From: Planctomycetota bacterium
GTDB taxonomy: Bacteria; Planctomycetota; UBA1135; UBA2386
Assembly: GCA_003235605.1 (NCBI GenBank)
Contig: QJVU01000734.1
Coordinates: 1 to 6,536 of the forward strand
Direction of reading: 5' to 3'
Length of the DNA: 6,536 nt
Below are positions 1 to 6,208 of the stretch, in pieces. A program made the translations under genes and the position numbers. Within the stretch, counting starts at the first letter, position 1. Every line of letters begins with the position of its first letter. Below the pieces are notes generated by a model. It saw only the letters and a program-made list of their open reading frames with translations. It did not search any database and was not told the DNA's origin.

Positions 1-1451
1 TTGCCGTCGGGATCGAGGACCTGGACCATGGCGACACCACCGCGCCGCGCAGCGATCTCCACACCTTCCAGCCTCTTGCCCGCAACGATCTCGAGGGGCC
101 CTTGCACGGCGCGTGGATGCGCCCCGCCCGCCACCAGCCACACCTGTCCGGGCTGTATGCCCTCGAGAACGAACCGTCCGTCCTCGTCAGTCTTTGCGGC
201 GTTCCCACGCTGCCCGCGACCGGGCATCATGCTCCGGGTGAAACGCACTCCACCGGGCATGAGGGATGCATCCACCATGCCGAGCACATCCGGCTTGAAG
301 TTCGGCGCCTGTTTCGTCCAGTAGACGGTGCTGCCGGCAATCGGCTGTCCTCGTTCGTCCAACACATGACCAGCGAGGCTCCCCAGGCGCGGAAGTTCGA
401 GGCGGACCTCGCCTGCCTCGATCTGGATGTCCTTGACCGACTTGGAGACGTGTCCCTTGGCCTTGACGCTCACCTGATACGGTCCCGTTCCCAGGCCCGC
501 GACCCGGAACACGCCCTTGGCGTCGGTCTCGGCGGAACCGCTGGTGTACTCGAGCCCCTCCTCTGTGCTGCGGCCAGGACCCCATACTCTTACCGAGGCG
601 CCCGCAACGGGGTTCCACTGGTCGTCGACGACCAGACCGACGAGTTCCACCCCGCGTCGCAGCCGCACGATGACGCCGTCAACGGTGTCTCCTGCGGCGA
701 TCGTGATCCGTTTGTAGATCCCCACGTGTCCCGCACATGTGACCGTCAGGTAGCCGTCGCCACGAGGCAGACCGCGCAACTCGAACCCTCCGCGAGGATC
801 GGATTCCGCAGCACGCGGAATGTAGCCGTGACCCTCGTAGCCCATGAACCGCAGCTTCGCGTTCTGGATGGGCTGGTCGCTGGCGGCAAGCACGCGTCCT
901 CTCATGACCGCACCGCGAAAGACAACCAGATCGCCCATATCCAGGTCCTCGCGACTCGCAAGGAAACGTGGCGGTCGTCTTTCCCAGACGAGATCACCCT
1001 CCGGCAGCGCGAGCTGTCCACCCTTCTCTATCTGCACCTTGAAGCAGAACCGGCCCGCGGCGTCCGATCTTGTCTGCTGGTCCGGCTTCTTCGCTTCCCG
1101 GGTCGTCGGGAAAGGAAATCGGTTGCGACGGTCTTGGCCGTCACCCAGGTGAAGGTCGACCGTCGTTTCGATCACCGGAGCACCCTTGTTGTCCAGCAAT
1201 CTGCCGGCCACGCGGATGGTCCCCGCCGCCAGCACCTTGCGGTCAGGCGCTTCACCCGTGCTCGCCCCCTGCTGGTCGGTCTCCTCACCGCGAAGGCCTT
1301 GGCCCACGAGCCTTTCGGCACCGGGCCCGGTGTTCACGGCACTCTCGGGCAGGTTGTCGGCGCTCTGGTCCCAAGCATCCCGCCAGGGACCGAAAAAGAG
1401 CATGCCGACGACCAAGGCCCCCGCAAGCAGGACCAGAGCGAGTCGTTTCAT
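1..1451 (-). CDS. Membrane-anchored protein with repeated carboxypeptidase-regulatory-like (beta-sandwich) units, C-terminus cut by the window edge
   Basis: The minus strand is open without a stop from the ATG at 1449-1451 to the left edge, giving 483 codons with the end missing. The start is set by a near-ideal AGGAGG five bases upstream and by a hydrophobic N-terminus (residues 4-20, after MKR). No lipobox cysteine or clear signal-peptidase site is visible, so it is probably an N-terminal anchor. Residues 30-75 look like a flexible spacer. Then come about four units, at roughly 78-174, 178-265, 266-353 and 357-466, and the start of a fifth. Each follows the CarboxypepD_reg pattern: G-x-V/L-x-D-x-x-G-x-P-I/V-x-x-A, then D-x-x-G-x-F-x-L-x-G-L, then a strand and a G-H or G-A turn. 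Such domains are stable beta-sandwiches in surface and periplasmic proteins; they are not peptidases. Unit 4 has a Met/Gly/Arg-rich insertion around residues 390-417. It is transcribed divergently from the next gene. Gene reality is near certain; the role is unknown. Confidence 0.9.
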   Translation of the reverse strand, partial: MKRLALVLLAGALVVGMLFFGPWRDAWDQSADNLPESAVNTGPGAERLVGQGLRGEETDQQGASTGEAPDRKVLAAGTIRVAGRLLDNKGAPVIETTVDLHLGDGQDRRNRFPFPTTREAKKPDQQTRSDAAGRFCFKVQIEKGGQLALPEGDLVWERRPPRFLASREDLDMGDLVVFRGAVMRGRVLAASDQPIQNAKLRFMGYEGHGYIPRAAESDPRGGFELRGLPRGDGYLTVTCAGHVGIYKRITIAAGDTVDGVIVRLRRGVELVGLVVDDQWNPVAGASVRVWGPGRSTEEGLEYTSGSAETDAKGVFRVAGLGTGPYQVSVKAKGHVSKSVKDIQIEAGEVRLELPRLGSLAGHVLDERGQPIAGSTVYWTKQAPNFKPDVLGMVDASLMPGGVRFTRSMMPGRGQRGNAAKTDEDGRFVLEGIQPGQVWLVAGGAHPRAVQGPLEIVAGKRLEGVEIAARRGGVAMVQVLDPDG

Positions 1452-1456
1452 GGAGC

Positions 1457-1462
1457 CCTCCT
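1457..1462 (-). promoter_or_regulatory. Strong Shine-Dalgarno site for the minus-strand gene
   Basis: Read on the minus strand this is AGGAGG, followed by a five-base spacer GCTCC and the ATG at 1451. It is the best ribosome-binding site in the window and it fixes the start of the gene. Confidence 0.8.
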
Positions 1463-1478
1463 GGCTGGAGACGACAAT

Positions 1479-1501
1479 ACTCCCTAGACGTTCGAGGGAG
1501 T
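1479..1501. repeat. Perfect 7-bp inverted repeat in the divergent intergenic region
   Basis: ACTCCCT at 1479-1485 is exactly complementary to AGGGAGT at 1495-1501, with a nine-base spacer. It lies between the two divergent genes. Relative to the transcription start implied by the sigma-54-like element at 1567-1581, it sits at about -114 to -92, where enhancer-binding activators usually bind. It could equally be a repressor operator for the minus-strand gene or a hairpin in that gene's 5' leader. The repeat is seen; the role is inferred. Confidence 0.35.
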
Positions 1502-1525
1502 TCGTACGCGAAAGACAATTCGTTT

Positions 1526-1539
1526 CGGGGCGAACCCCG
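1526..1539. repeat. Short GC hairpin with a CGAA tetraloop in the divergent region
   Basis: CGGGG at 1526-1530 pairs with CCCCG at 1535-1539 around a CGAA loop. There is no T-run on either side, so it is not a canonical terminator. In DNA this rich in G and C such a short stem may be chance. Confidence 0.2.
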
Positions 1540-1566
1540 CGGCGCAGGGCTCCCCCGTACCCCTGG

Positions 1567-1581
1567 CGGCACTATGATTGC
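1567..1581 (+). promoter_or_regulatory. Candidate sigma-54 (-24/-12) promoter for the secretin-like gene
   Basis: The sequence CGGCACTATGATTGC fits the sigma-54 consensus TGGCACG-N4-TTGC at 9 of 11 defined positions. The GG and GC dinucleotides are both present and separated by exactly 10 bases. The implied start is near 1593, leaving a leader of about 29 bases before the ATG at 1622. The same stretch contains TATGAT (1573-1578), which could be a sigma-70-type -10 box, but no -35 box is visible 16-18 bases upstream, so the -24/-12 reading is the better one. Sequence match only. Confidence 0.4.
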
Positions 1582-1611
1582 GGCAAGCAGCGTGCGGGCC
1601 CGCAAGACCCC

Positions 1612-1617
1612 GGAGAG
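1612..1617 (+). promoter_or_regulatory. Ribosome-binding site for the secretin-like gene
   Basis: GGAGAG, with its GGAG core six bases before the ATG at 1622. The open frame extends upstream with another in-frame ATG at 1574, so this site, together with the signal peptide that starts at 1622, decides the start. Confidence 0.65.
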
Positions 1618-1621
1618 ACAA

Positions 1622-3298
1622 ATGCCCAGATTCATCGCGTCCCTCACCCTCCCATTCCTCGCCCTCGCGTCGGCGGCGGGTCAGAAGACCGCGTTGCCGG
1701 TCCAGGATCTGATCCAACCCGCGCGCCTTGTCCCGAGTCAGAAGGTGGATGACCCGGAGCGAGGGCTCCGCTGGATCTACCGCCAGATGCTGCCCGGCGA
1801 GGACGTCGAAGAAGTCATGGGTGCGGGGACGCTGCTCGCTGATCGCAGGATCCGCCCGTGGTTCGATGCCGGCGATCTTCCCCGCTTGCTGTCGGCATTG
1901 ACCAGCGTCGAGGATATGAAGATCAGCAATGGCATGCTGCTGGTCGACAAGGCCGATGCGGCTGCCGCCTTGGAGGGTTTGTCGCATCTGCGCCACCAAC
2001 TTCCACCACGGATCACGCTCGAAGTGGATCTCGAGCGGCAGAATGAAGCCGGGCGAGCGACGCTCCTGCACGCCCGGCAGAGCGTCCGCGCAGGTTCAAC
2101 CGCGGTCTTCGAAGACATCCAAAAGCGTCTGATCGTTCGCGACTACGACGTCGAGATCGCGCAGAGCGCGACTGCGGCCAATCCGATCATCGGCGATCTG
2201 GCCAGCGGGTCCTGTCTCGCTGTGCGCGCCCGCGTCGTGCCGGGTCGGGGCGAGTTGCTGTTTGAGGCGTTTGTCCGAGTTGCCGGCGAGGTCGAGGCGC
2301 CGCCACTCAAGACCTTTCATGAGGGTATTGGTCCGATTGATCGAGCGGCTCGGGAACTCGATGAATGTGGGTTCGCAATGAGGCTGCCGCGGGGTGCGAA
2401 GCGGGCGGTGGAGTGGACAGCGGCCAACGGGGACCGCCTGAAGCTGACCTGTTCCACGTCCTGGGAGGATCCGCCCGCTGGCACGGCCCGCGGTGCGATC
2501 GTGCGGTGTCGAGGCCTGTTTCAGAAAGGGATCGCCGAGTTCCGAACCGACCTCCCCCAGCCCGACGAGGAGCCCGAGGGCTTCGCCATACAAGCCGCGT
2601 TCGATCGTGCCGGAGCCGAGAGTGTCCAGATCATCGGTGACGAAGACAGCGCAGCCATGGCAGTCGTGATTGCCGGGGCCAAGGCAGACCAGATCGACGC
2701 GGATGTCTCTTCGAGGCTCGCGCGTACGCTGGCCTCGGCTGAGCTGGAGGTCGTTCTGCTCGACGTCGCGGAGGGCGCCGAGCCGGCTGAGGCCGGCAAG
2801 GAGGGAGCCGCTGTCGCGCGAATCAAGGGTCCCGTGATCGTCGGCAAGTCGGTGGCGTTCTCGGGGCGCACCGAAATGCGCTACCTCCACGACTGGGACA
2901 TAGAGGTCGCCCAGTCCTCGCGCATCCCGGATCCCATTGTGCGCGTCCTGCGTCACGGCTACCACGTAGACGCCCGCGTCATCGCCGACTTCCGTGGCCG
3001 CCTCGAAGCGGTTGCTCTCGATGCGAACGTCTCGCGACTCGCGCGCATCGACGTCAAGCAAACGACGCTCTCCCAGGAAATGCGAGCCGGAGGCATACCC
3101 GACCAGACCGGATCGATCTCGCCATCGATCGTTCTGCCAAAGGACGTAGTGGCCATCGAGAGTCCGGTCCTGCAAGGGCATTCGCTGTCGACGGTCCTGC
3201 AGCTCGACGAGAACGGCACGGCCATGGTGCGCCACGCCGCGCCACGCCTGCTGGGCAGGGGCCGGGATCTCGTGGTGATCGTGCGCGTCACGAAATGA
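1622..3298 (+). CDS. Exported protein with two tandem degenerate secretin-like modules
   Basis: 558 residues. Residues 1-20 form a signal peptide (MPRF, a hydrophobic core, then cleavage probably near ASAAG). Residues 104-137 (NGMLLVDKA, then LRHQLPPRITLEVDLE) resemble the end of a secretin N domain, where a helix is followed by a strand of the type PPRQVLIEA. Two related modules follow. Module A (about 129-280) contains DYDVEIAQS at 174-182. Module B (about 374-557) contains DWDIEVAQS at 424-432. Both continue with P-I-I/V, then L-x-x-G, then strand pairs like the secretin G-x-x-L-x-V-x-P-x-V segment. Both end with a G-R/D-x-L-x-x-x-V/C strand (270-278 and 545-556). The usual secretin VPDGGT...GG loop is degenerate (DENGTAMV), so a working outer-membrane pore is doubtful. 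It may act as a periplasmic scaffold or be a decayed secretin relative. Assignment is by pattern recognition; the coding call is secure. Confidence 0.85.
   Translation: MPRFIASLTLPFLALASAAGQKTALPVQDLIQPARLVPSQKVDDPERGLRWIYRQMLPGEDVEEVMGAGTLLADRRIRPWFDAGDLPRLLSALTSVEDMKISNGMLLVDKADAAAALEGLSHLRHQLPPRITLEVDLERQNEAGRATLLHARQSVRAGSTAVFEDIQKRLIVRDYDVEIAQSATAANPIIGDLASGSCLAVRARVVPGRGELLFEAFVRVAGEVEAPPLKTFHEGIGPIDRAARELDECGFAMRLPRGAKRAVEWTAANGDRLKLTCSTSWEDPPAGTARGAIVRCRGLFQKGIAEFRTDLPQPDEEPEGFAIQAAFDRAGAESVQIIGDEDSAAMAVVIAGAKADQIDADVSSRLARTLASAELEVVLLDVAEGAEPAEAGKEGAAVARIKGPVIVGKSVAFSGRTEMRYLHDWDIEVAQSSRIPDPIVRVLRHGYHVDARVIADFRGRLEAVALDANVSRLARIDVKQTTLSQEMRAGGIPDQTGSISPSIVLPKDVVAIESPVLQGHSLSTVLQLDENGTAMVRHAAPRLLGRGRDLVVIVRVTK
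2081..2218 (+). other. First copy of the internal module (DYDVEIAQS segment)
   Basis: This encodes residues 154-199 of the secretin-like protein. It aligns without gaps to residues 404-449, exactly 250 residues later, with 13 of 46 identities by hand count. Shared residues include V155, G158, F163, D174, D176, E178, A180, Q181, S182, P188, I189, L193 and G196. Confidence 0.6.
2831..2968 (+). other. Second copy of the internal module (DWDIEVAQS segment)
   Basis: This encodes residues 404-449 of the secretin-like protein, the partner of the copy at 2081-2218. The two copies have diverged strongly at DNA level, so the duplication is old and is no recent tandem event. Confidence 0.6.
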
Positions 3299-3319
3299 GC
3301 CAGGGGAATGGCTGGCTCA
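3296..3319 (+). terminator. Stem-loop overlapping the stop codon of the secretin-like gene, terminator-like but without a T-run
   Basis: TGAGCCAG (3296-3303) pairs perfectly with CTGGCTCA (3312-3319) around an eight-base loop. The stem begins at the TGA stop. No T-run follows, so an intrinsic terminator is only one reading. An mRNA 3'-end stabiliser or a protein-binding repeat upstream of the next gene are others. Confidence 0.3.
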
Positions 3320-3330
3320 GGGCTGCGGGT

Positions 3331-3348
3331 CGTTCCCTCGCGGGAATG
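3331..3348 (+). repeat. Hairpin with a TCGC loop in the intergenic region
   Basis: CGTTCCC (3331-3337) pairs with GGGAATG (3342-3348) around TCGC: seven pairs, one of them G-U. It lies 12 bases after the previous stem-loop. There is no T-run after it. Confidence 0.3.
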
Positions 3349-3357
3349 TGGACAATC

Positions 3358-3373
3358 GTTACCCTCGTGTAAC
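3358..3373. repeat. 5-bp inverted repeat GTTAC-N6-GTAAC upstream of the HEAT-repeat gene
   Basis: GTTAC at 3358-3362 and GTAAC at 3369-3373 are exact complements. The spacing would suit a dimeric regulator. It is the third inverted repeat in about 80 bases, and it lies 42 bases upstream of the sigma-54-like element. The arms are short, so chance is possible. Confidence 0.2.
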
Positions 3374-3415
3374 CGAGCTGAGCGAGCCACCGTAATCCCG
3401 CCTCGCACACGCATG

Positions 3416-3430
3416 TGGCACGGGGTTTGT
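3416..3430 (+). promoter_or_regulatory. Candidate sigma-54 (-24/-12) promoter for the HEAT-repeat gene
   Basis: TGGCACGGGGTTTGT matches TGGCACG-N4-TTGC at 10 of 11 defined positions. The -24 half is perfect. The one mismatch is T for C at the normally invariant -12 position, which may weaken or abolish it. The implied start is near 3442, giving a leader of about 38 bases to the ATG at 3480. No convincing -35/-10 pair was seen in this gap. Confidence 0.35.
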
Positions 3431-3479
3431 GCTCAGGCAGTCCCGAGCCCCTCACACCCTGCTAGAAAGAGCACGCCTG

Positions 3480-5714
3480 ATGATGCTGCCCCGTGTGTCC
3501 GCCCTCTCCGCATGTTGCCTCGTGTCTGTCGCCTCCCTGCCTGCGCAGTCGACCGAGCGTACGCACCTGCAGGACACCGTGACCCACTACACTCGGGTCG
3601 AGCAGGAACTGCGGGCGGCTGATGTCTCTCACTTGACCCCTGCTCAACGCGGCCGCCGGGCACAGGTCATCGACTGGCTGCATGAGTATCGCCAGCGCGG
3701 TGTGTTCGGCGTCAACCGCGACTTCCCGGGAGCCCGGGTACCCTACTTCGTGGACCGCACCGGCCGCCGTTGCGCGGTCGCCAACCTGCTGGACTCGTCC
3801 GGCAAGACCGAGATGACCCTGGAGGTGGCACGCTGCAACAACCATGTCTGGGTCCTCGAGCTGGCCGACCACCAGGGCTTTCGAGCCTGGCTGGAGCATC
3901 ACGGCCTGACCCTGGAGGAGGCGGCCCGGATCCAAGGCCCCAGACGAGGAGGCAGGTGGGAAGTAGTAAGAGGACAGGACACCCGCCAGGTCGAGGGATT
4001 CCGGCCGGTGCCTGAAGCCCAGGACGGCAGCTTGACCCCAGTCCCGGATCGTCAGGGAAACGGCAACGGGACAGGCCGTGGCACGGGCAACGGTTCGGAA
4101 GCGGCACGGGTTGGCACCGTTGGCGGCCGCGGTGCGTTCAAGGGGAGCACGACCCGTCGGAGCCCATCGGGCCCGCCGGGTCGACGGGGCGTCAGCCTTG
4201 CGGACCTCCCTTCCCAGTCCTGGGAGACCTGGTGGTATTGGAACAAACGCGAGTTCCTGAGACCGCAGGCTCGGGGCCACGCCGGCATCCGGGCGGCTGC
4301 CGCACAAGAGATCGTGCCAATCCTTCATGGGCTGCTGAAGGACCGGAACGCCGCGGTGCGGGCTGCGGCCAGCCGTGCCCTTGGGCGCGTCGGCGGCCGC
4401 GATGCCGTGGCCAGGCTCGTCACAATGCTCAGGGATCCGGTGCTCGAGGTTCGCGAGGACACGATGCTTGCCCTGGCTGCAACCCGCAGCACGGTTGCTC
4501 TGCACACTCTGTTGCACATCGCGAGGCACGGCCGCCGACCCGGGCAGGAAGGCCAGCCCATCGGCTCCATCAGCCCGAACGCCCGTGCTCTTGCCGTGAT
4601 CGCCTTGGGCCTGGCACGGCGCTACGGCAGCAAGGTCGACATGGACCACTTCGTGCTGGAGCTGACGGAGAAGGAGAAGAGCGCTCGGCGCGATCTGGAC
4701 CTGGCGAAGCTCCTCTATGCATCCCTGGTGGACTCCGCGGCCATGCAGGGCCTGGCAAGGCGCGTCGTGGGCAACAAGGAGGCCCCCCTGGACCTGCGGT
4801 GTCGTGCCATCGAATCCCTGGCCAACGCCAAGGACCGCGAGACCCTGGTCACGCTCGTGAACCAACTCGGAGGCCAGCGCCTCGAGGCCCGGCGGTCTGC
4901 CGCCCTGGCCCTCGGCTGCTCTCCCGATCCCATGGCGCTGCAGCCTCTGCAGACTGCGTACGAGCACGAGCACGAGCATCTGGCACGAGCGTTTGCCCAG
5001 GTCTCGATCGGCCGCCGCGGGGGGCGGGAGGCGCGACGGTTCCTGCTGTTGAACCTCGAGGAGGGACCGAAGACCCTGCGCCCGTGGGCGGCCCTCGGCC
5101 TTGGCATCCTGGCGCGGCAGAGCAGGGAACCGGACCGGGAGATCTGCGCCGCGATCCGCGCCGCGCGCAAGCGGGAAACCAGCCGTGCAGCTGACGGCGC
5201 CTACCTGATCGCCCTCGGCCTCGCCCGGGATCCCGACGCGGCCGGCCTGCTGAGCCAGAGGCTTCAGGGCAGCAAGAATGCCGGCACGCGCGTGGCGGCA
5301 GGAGAGGCTCTGGCGCTTCTCGGCGGAGCCTTCGCCCGGGAGCTTGTGCGCGACCGCCTGCAGAACGACCCTTGCAACGGCACCCGGGCCGCGCTGGCCG
5401 AGGTCCTGGGCTACGTCGGCGAACCCAAGGACGGCACGCTGCTGGTCTGGCTGCTCTCGTACGTTGCACACCCCGAAGAAACGCAGCTGATCGCCACCGC
5501 CCTCGGGATGCTGCCCGGCGGCGTAGCCTACACGTCGTTGCGGGATGCTGTCCGCGAAACCAACACACCGGCGACGGTGCGCGCGGCAGCCACCGAGGCC
5601 CTGGCGATGATGCTGAGCGGGCATGCCAGCCTGAACCTCGCCGAGCTGGCCCAGAACGCCAACTTCACCCTTTTCCCTGGCTGGTTCTCCCGCATCGTGG
5701 AGCTGAACCTGTAG
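3480..5714 (+). CDS. Exported protein: uncharacterised CAVA/NNHV domain, Gly/Asn-rich linker, HEAT-repeat solenoid
   Basis: 744 residues from the ATG at 3480; the adjacent ATG at 3483 is equally possible. GAAAGAG lies eight bases upstream. A GTG at 3429 would put 17 polar residues before the signal peptide and is disfavoured. Residues 1-23 are a signal peptide ending SLPAQ. Residues 33-153 form a compact domain with VPYFVDRTG, RRCAVANLL (Cys98), RCNNHVWVLEL (Cys119) and GLTLEEAARIQ. I recall this pattern from uncharacterised exported proteins of several phyla; function unknown. Residues 184-237 are a low-complexity linker. WETWWYWN (248-255) opens a helical solenoid (about 265-715) of some ten or more HEAT units with A-A-x-A-L-G-x-x-G/R and D-P-x-x-x-V-R signatures, a protein-binding scaffold in general. 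It ends with a short tail (AQNANFTLFPGW). EHEHEH at 495-500 is a small His/Glu cluster. Probably periplasmic; partner unknown. Confidence 0.9.
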   Translation: MMLPRVSALSACCLVSVASLPAQSTERTHLQDTVTHYTRVEQELRAADVSHLTPAQRGRRAQVIDWLHEYRQRGVFGVNRDFPGARVPYFVDRTGRRCAVANLLDSSGKTEMTLEVARCNNHVWVLELADHQGFRAWLEHHGLTLEEAARIQGPRRGGRWEVVRGQDTRQVEGFRPVPEAQDGSLTPVPDRQGNGNGTGRGTGNGSEAARVGTVGGRGAFKGSTTRRSPSGPPGRRGVSLADLPSQSWETWWYWNKREFLRPQARGHAGIRAAAAQEIVPILHGLLKDRNAAVRAAASRALGRVGGRDAVARLVTMLRDPVLEVREDTMLALAATRSTVALHTLLHIARHGRRPGQEGQPIGSISPNARALAVIALGLARRYGSKVDMDHFVLELTEKEKSARRDLDLAKLLYASLVDSAAMQGLARRVVGNKEAPLDLRCRAIESLANAKDRETLVTLVNQLGGQRLEARRSAALALGCSPDPMALQPLQTAYEHEHEHLARAFAQVSIGRRGGREARRFLLLNLEEGPKTLRPWAALGLGILARQSREPDREICAAIRAARKRETSRAADGAYLIALGLARDPDAAGLLSQRLQGSKNAGTRVAAGEALALLGGAFARELVRDRLQNDPCNGTRAALAEVLGYVGEPKDGTLLVWLLSYVAHPEETQLIATALGMLPGGVAYTSLRDAVRETNTPATVRAAATEALAMMLSGHASLNLAELAQNANFTLFPGWFSRIVELNL
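4029..4190 (+). other. Low-complexity Gly/Asn/Arg-rich linker within the HEAT-repeat protein
   Basis: This encodes residues 184-237, including NGNGTGRGTGNG and a Ser/Pro/Arg-rich end. It joins the N-terminal domain to the solenoid and is probably disordered. The reading frame stays open across it, so this is one fused protein rather than two genes. Confidence 0.65.
4962..4979 (+). repeat. Three tandem GAGCAC-type hexamers coding for EHEHEH
   Basis: GAGCAC, GAGCAC, GAGCAT in frame. This short tandem repeat gives a run of alternating Glu and His inside a HEAT unit. It might vary in copy number between strains or bind metal, but both are speculative. Confidence 0.4.
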
Positions 5715-5731
5715 ACCGGCTCCTGGCGAAA

Positions 5732-5751
5732 CGCCCGTCCCCTCCCGGGCG
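5732..5751 (+). terminator. Weak hairpin after the HEAT-repeat gene
   Basis: CGCCCG (5732-5737) pairs with CGGGCG (5746-5751) around an eight-base loop, 17 bases after the stop. A competing stem, GGCG-AAA-CGCC at 5725-5735, shares the first arm. No T-run follows, so termination is uncertain. Confidence 0.25.
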
Positions 5752-5806
5752 CTCCGGGTTCTGGAAAACCTCAACACTCCGGGGCACCCACGCCGATGAA
5801 CCGGCA

Positions 5807-6208
5807 GTGAGCAAGCAAGCCTGGTTCTGGATCCTCCTCCTCGTCGGCTGCGGCGTGGCGGTCTACGCCAACTGGGAGGCAATAGCCGAGGGCTTGGGCC
5901 TGCGTGAGCTGTCCCCGTCCCGCGCGAAGGCGATCCGGCTCGCAATGGACGCAAACAATCTGGACAGCTACCAGACCAACGCCGAGGTGATCGAAAACCG
6001 TCTGGCGATCAGCACGGGTGAGATCGAGCGCGGAATCTGGGAGGCCGAGCCGGGGAAGGTTCCAGATACCTACCTTGTCTGGTACGTCTTCCACGAGGAT
6101 CGCAAGAAGCTCGGCTACTTTTTCTCTGTGGACCTTCGTTCTCTCGAGGTCGTGCAGCTCGAGCGGCTGGACACCCTCGGGGACGTCGCGCCGGCAATCC
6201 CTCGCTGA
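5807..6208 (+). CDS. Small single-pass membrane protein with a possible PepSY-like tail
   Basis: 133 residues from a GTG. This is the only usual start codon in the frame after the preceding gene's stop, other than one CTG at 5723. No good ribosome-binding site is visible. Residues 5-21 are a hydrophobic membrane segment (WFWILLLVGCGVAVY) after a short SKQ head. Residues 34-70 are predicted helical with a charged face. Residues 85-120 form strands: DTYLVWYVF, a charged turn, GYFFSVDL, then LEVVQLE. The pattern 'Y-x-V-x-Y, turn, G-Y-F-F-x-V-D-L, L-E-V' resembles the last strands of PepSY-like domains, which often inhibit or bind partner proteins; this is a weak, pattern-level resemblance. It lies 92 bases after the HEAT-repeat gene on the same strand. 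An ATG at 5796 in another frame reaches a stop after four codons, overlapping this GTG, so a coupled start or a one-base sequencing error near the N-terminus is possible. Confidence 0.7.
   Translation: MSKQAWFWILLLVGCGVAVYANWEAIAEGLGLRELSPSRAKAIRLAMDANNLDSYQTNAEVIENRLAISTGEIERGIWEAEPGKVPDTYLVWYVFHEDRKKLGYFFSVDLRSLEVVQLERLDTLGDVAPAIPR

Noticed and set aside
102..1487. 461-codon plus-strand open frame opposite the beta-sandwich repeat gene
   Set aside because: The minus strand reads as a well-formed anchored repeat protein with an ideal ribosome-binding site. The plus-strand translation shows no domain and runs into the intergenic region.
1574..1621. Upstream in-frame ATG at 1574 as the start of the secretin-like gene
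   Set aside because: It would place 16 polar residues before the signal peptide. It also overlaps the promoter-like element, and the ribosome-binding site fits 1622.
2096..3235. 379-codon minus-strand open frame inside the secretin-like gene
   Set aside because: The sense protein has a signal peptide and an internal duplication. The antisense product has no recognisable features.
3429..3479. GTG at 3429 as the start of the HEAT-repeat gene
   Set aside because: It adds a charged 17-residue extension ahead of a normal signal peptide and overlaps the -24/-12-like element. The ATG at 3480 has a purine-rich site at good spacing.
5783..5796. GGCAC sequence before the small membrane-protein gene as a third sigma-54 promoter
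   Set aside because: The -12 half does not match (CCGA for TTGC), and the element is too close to the start codon.
3462..5954. 830-codon minus-strand open frame opposite the HEAT-repeat gene
   Set aside because: It is a shadow frame produced by high GC at third positions. The plus-strand protein has a signal peptide and clear HEAT periodicity. The antisense translation is low-complexity Arg/Gly/Pro/Ala with no recognisable domain.
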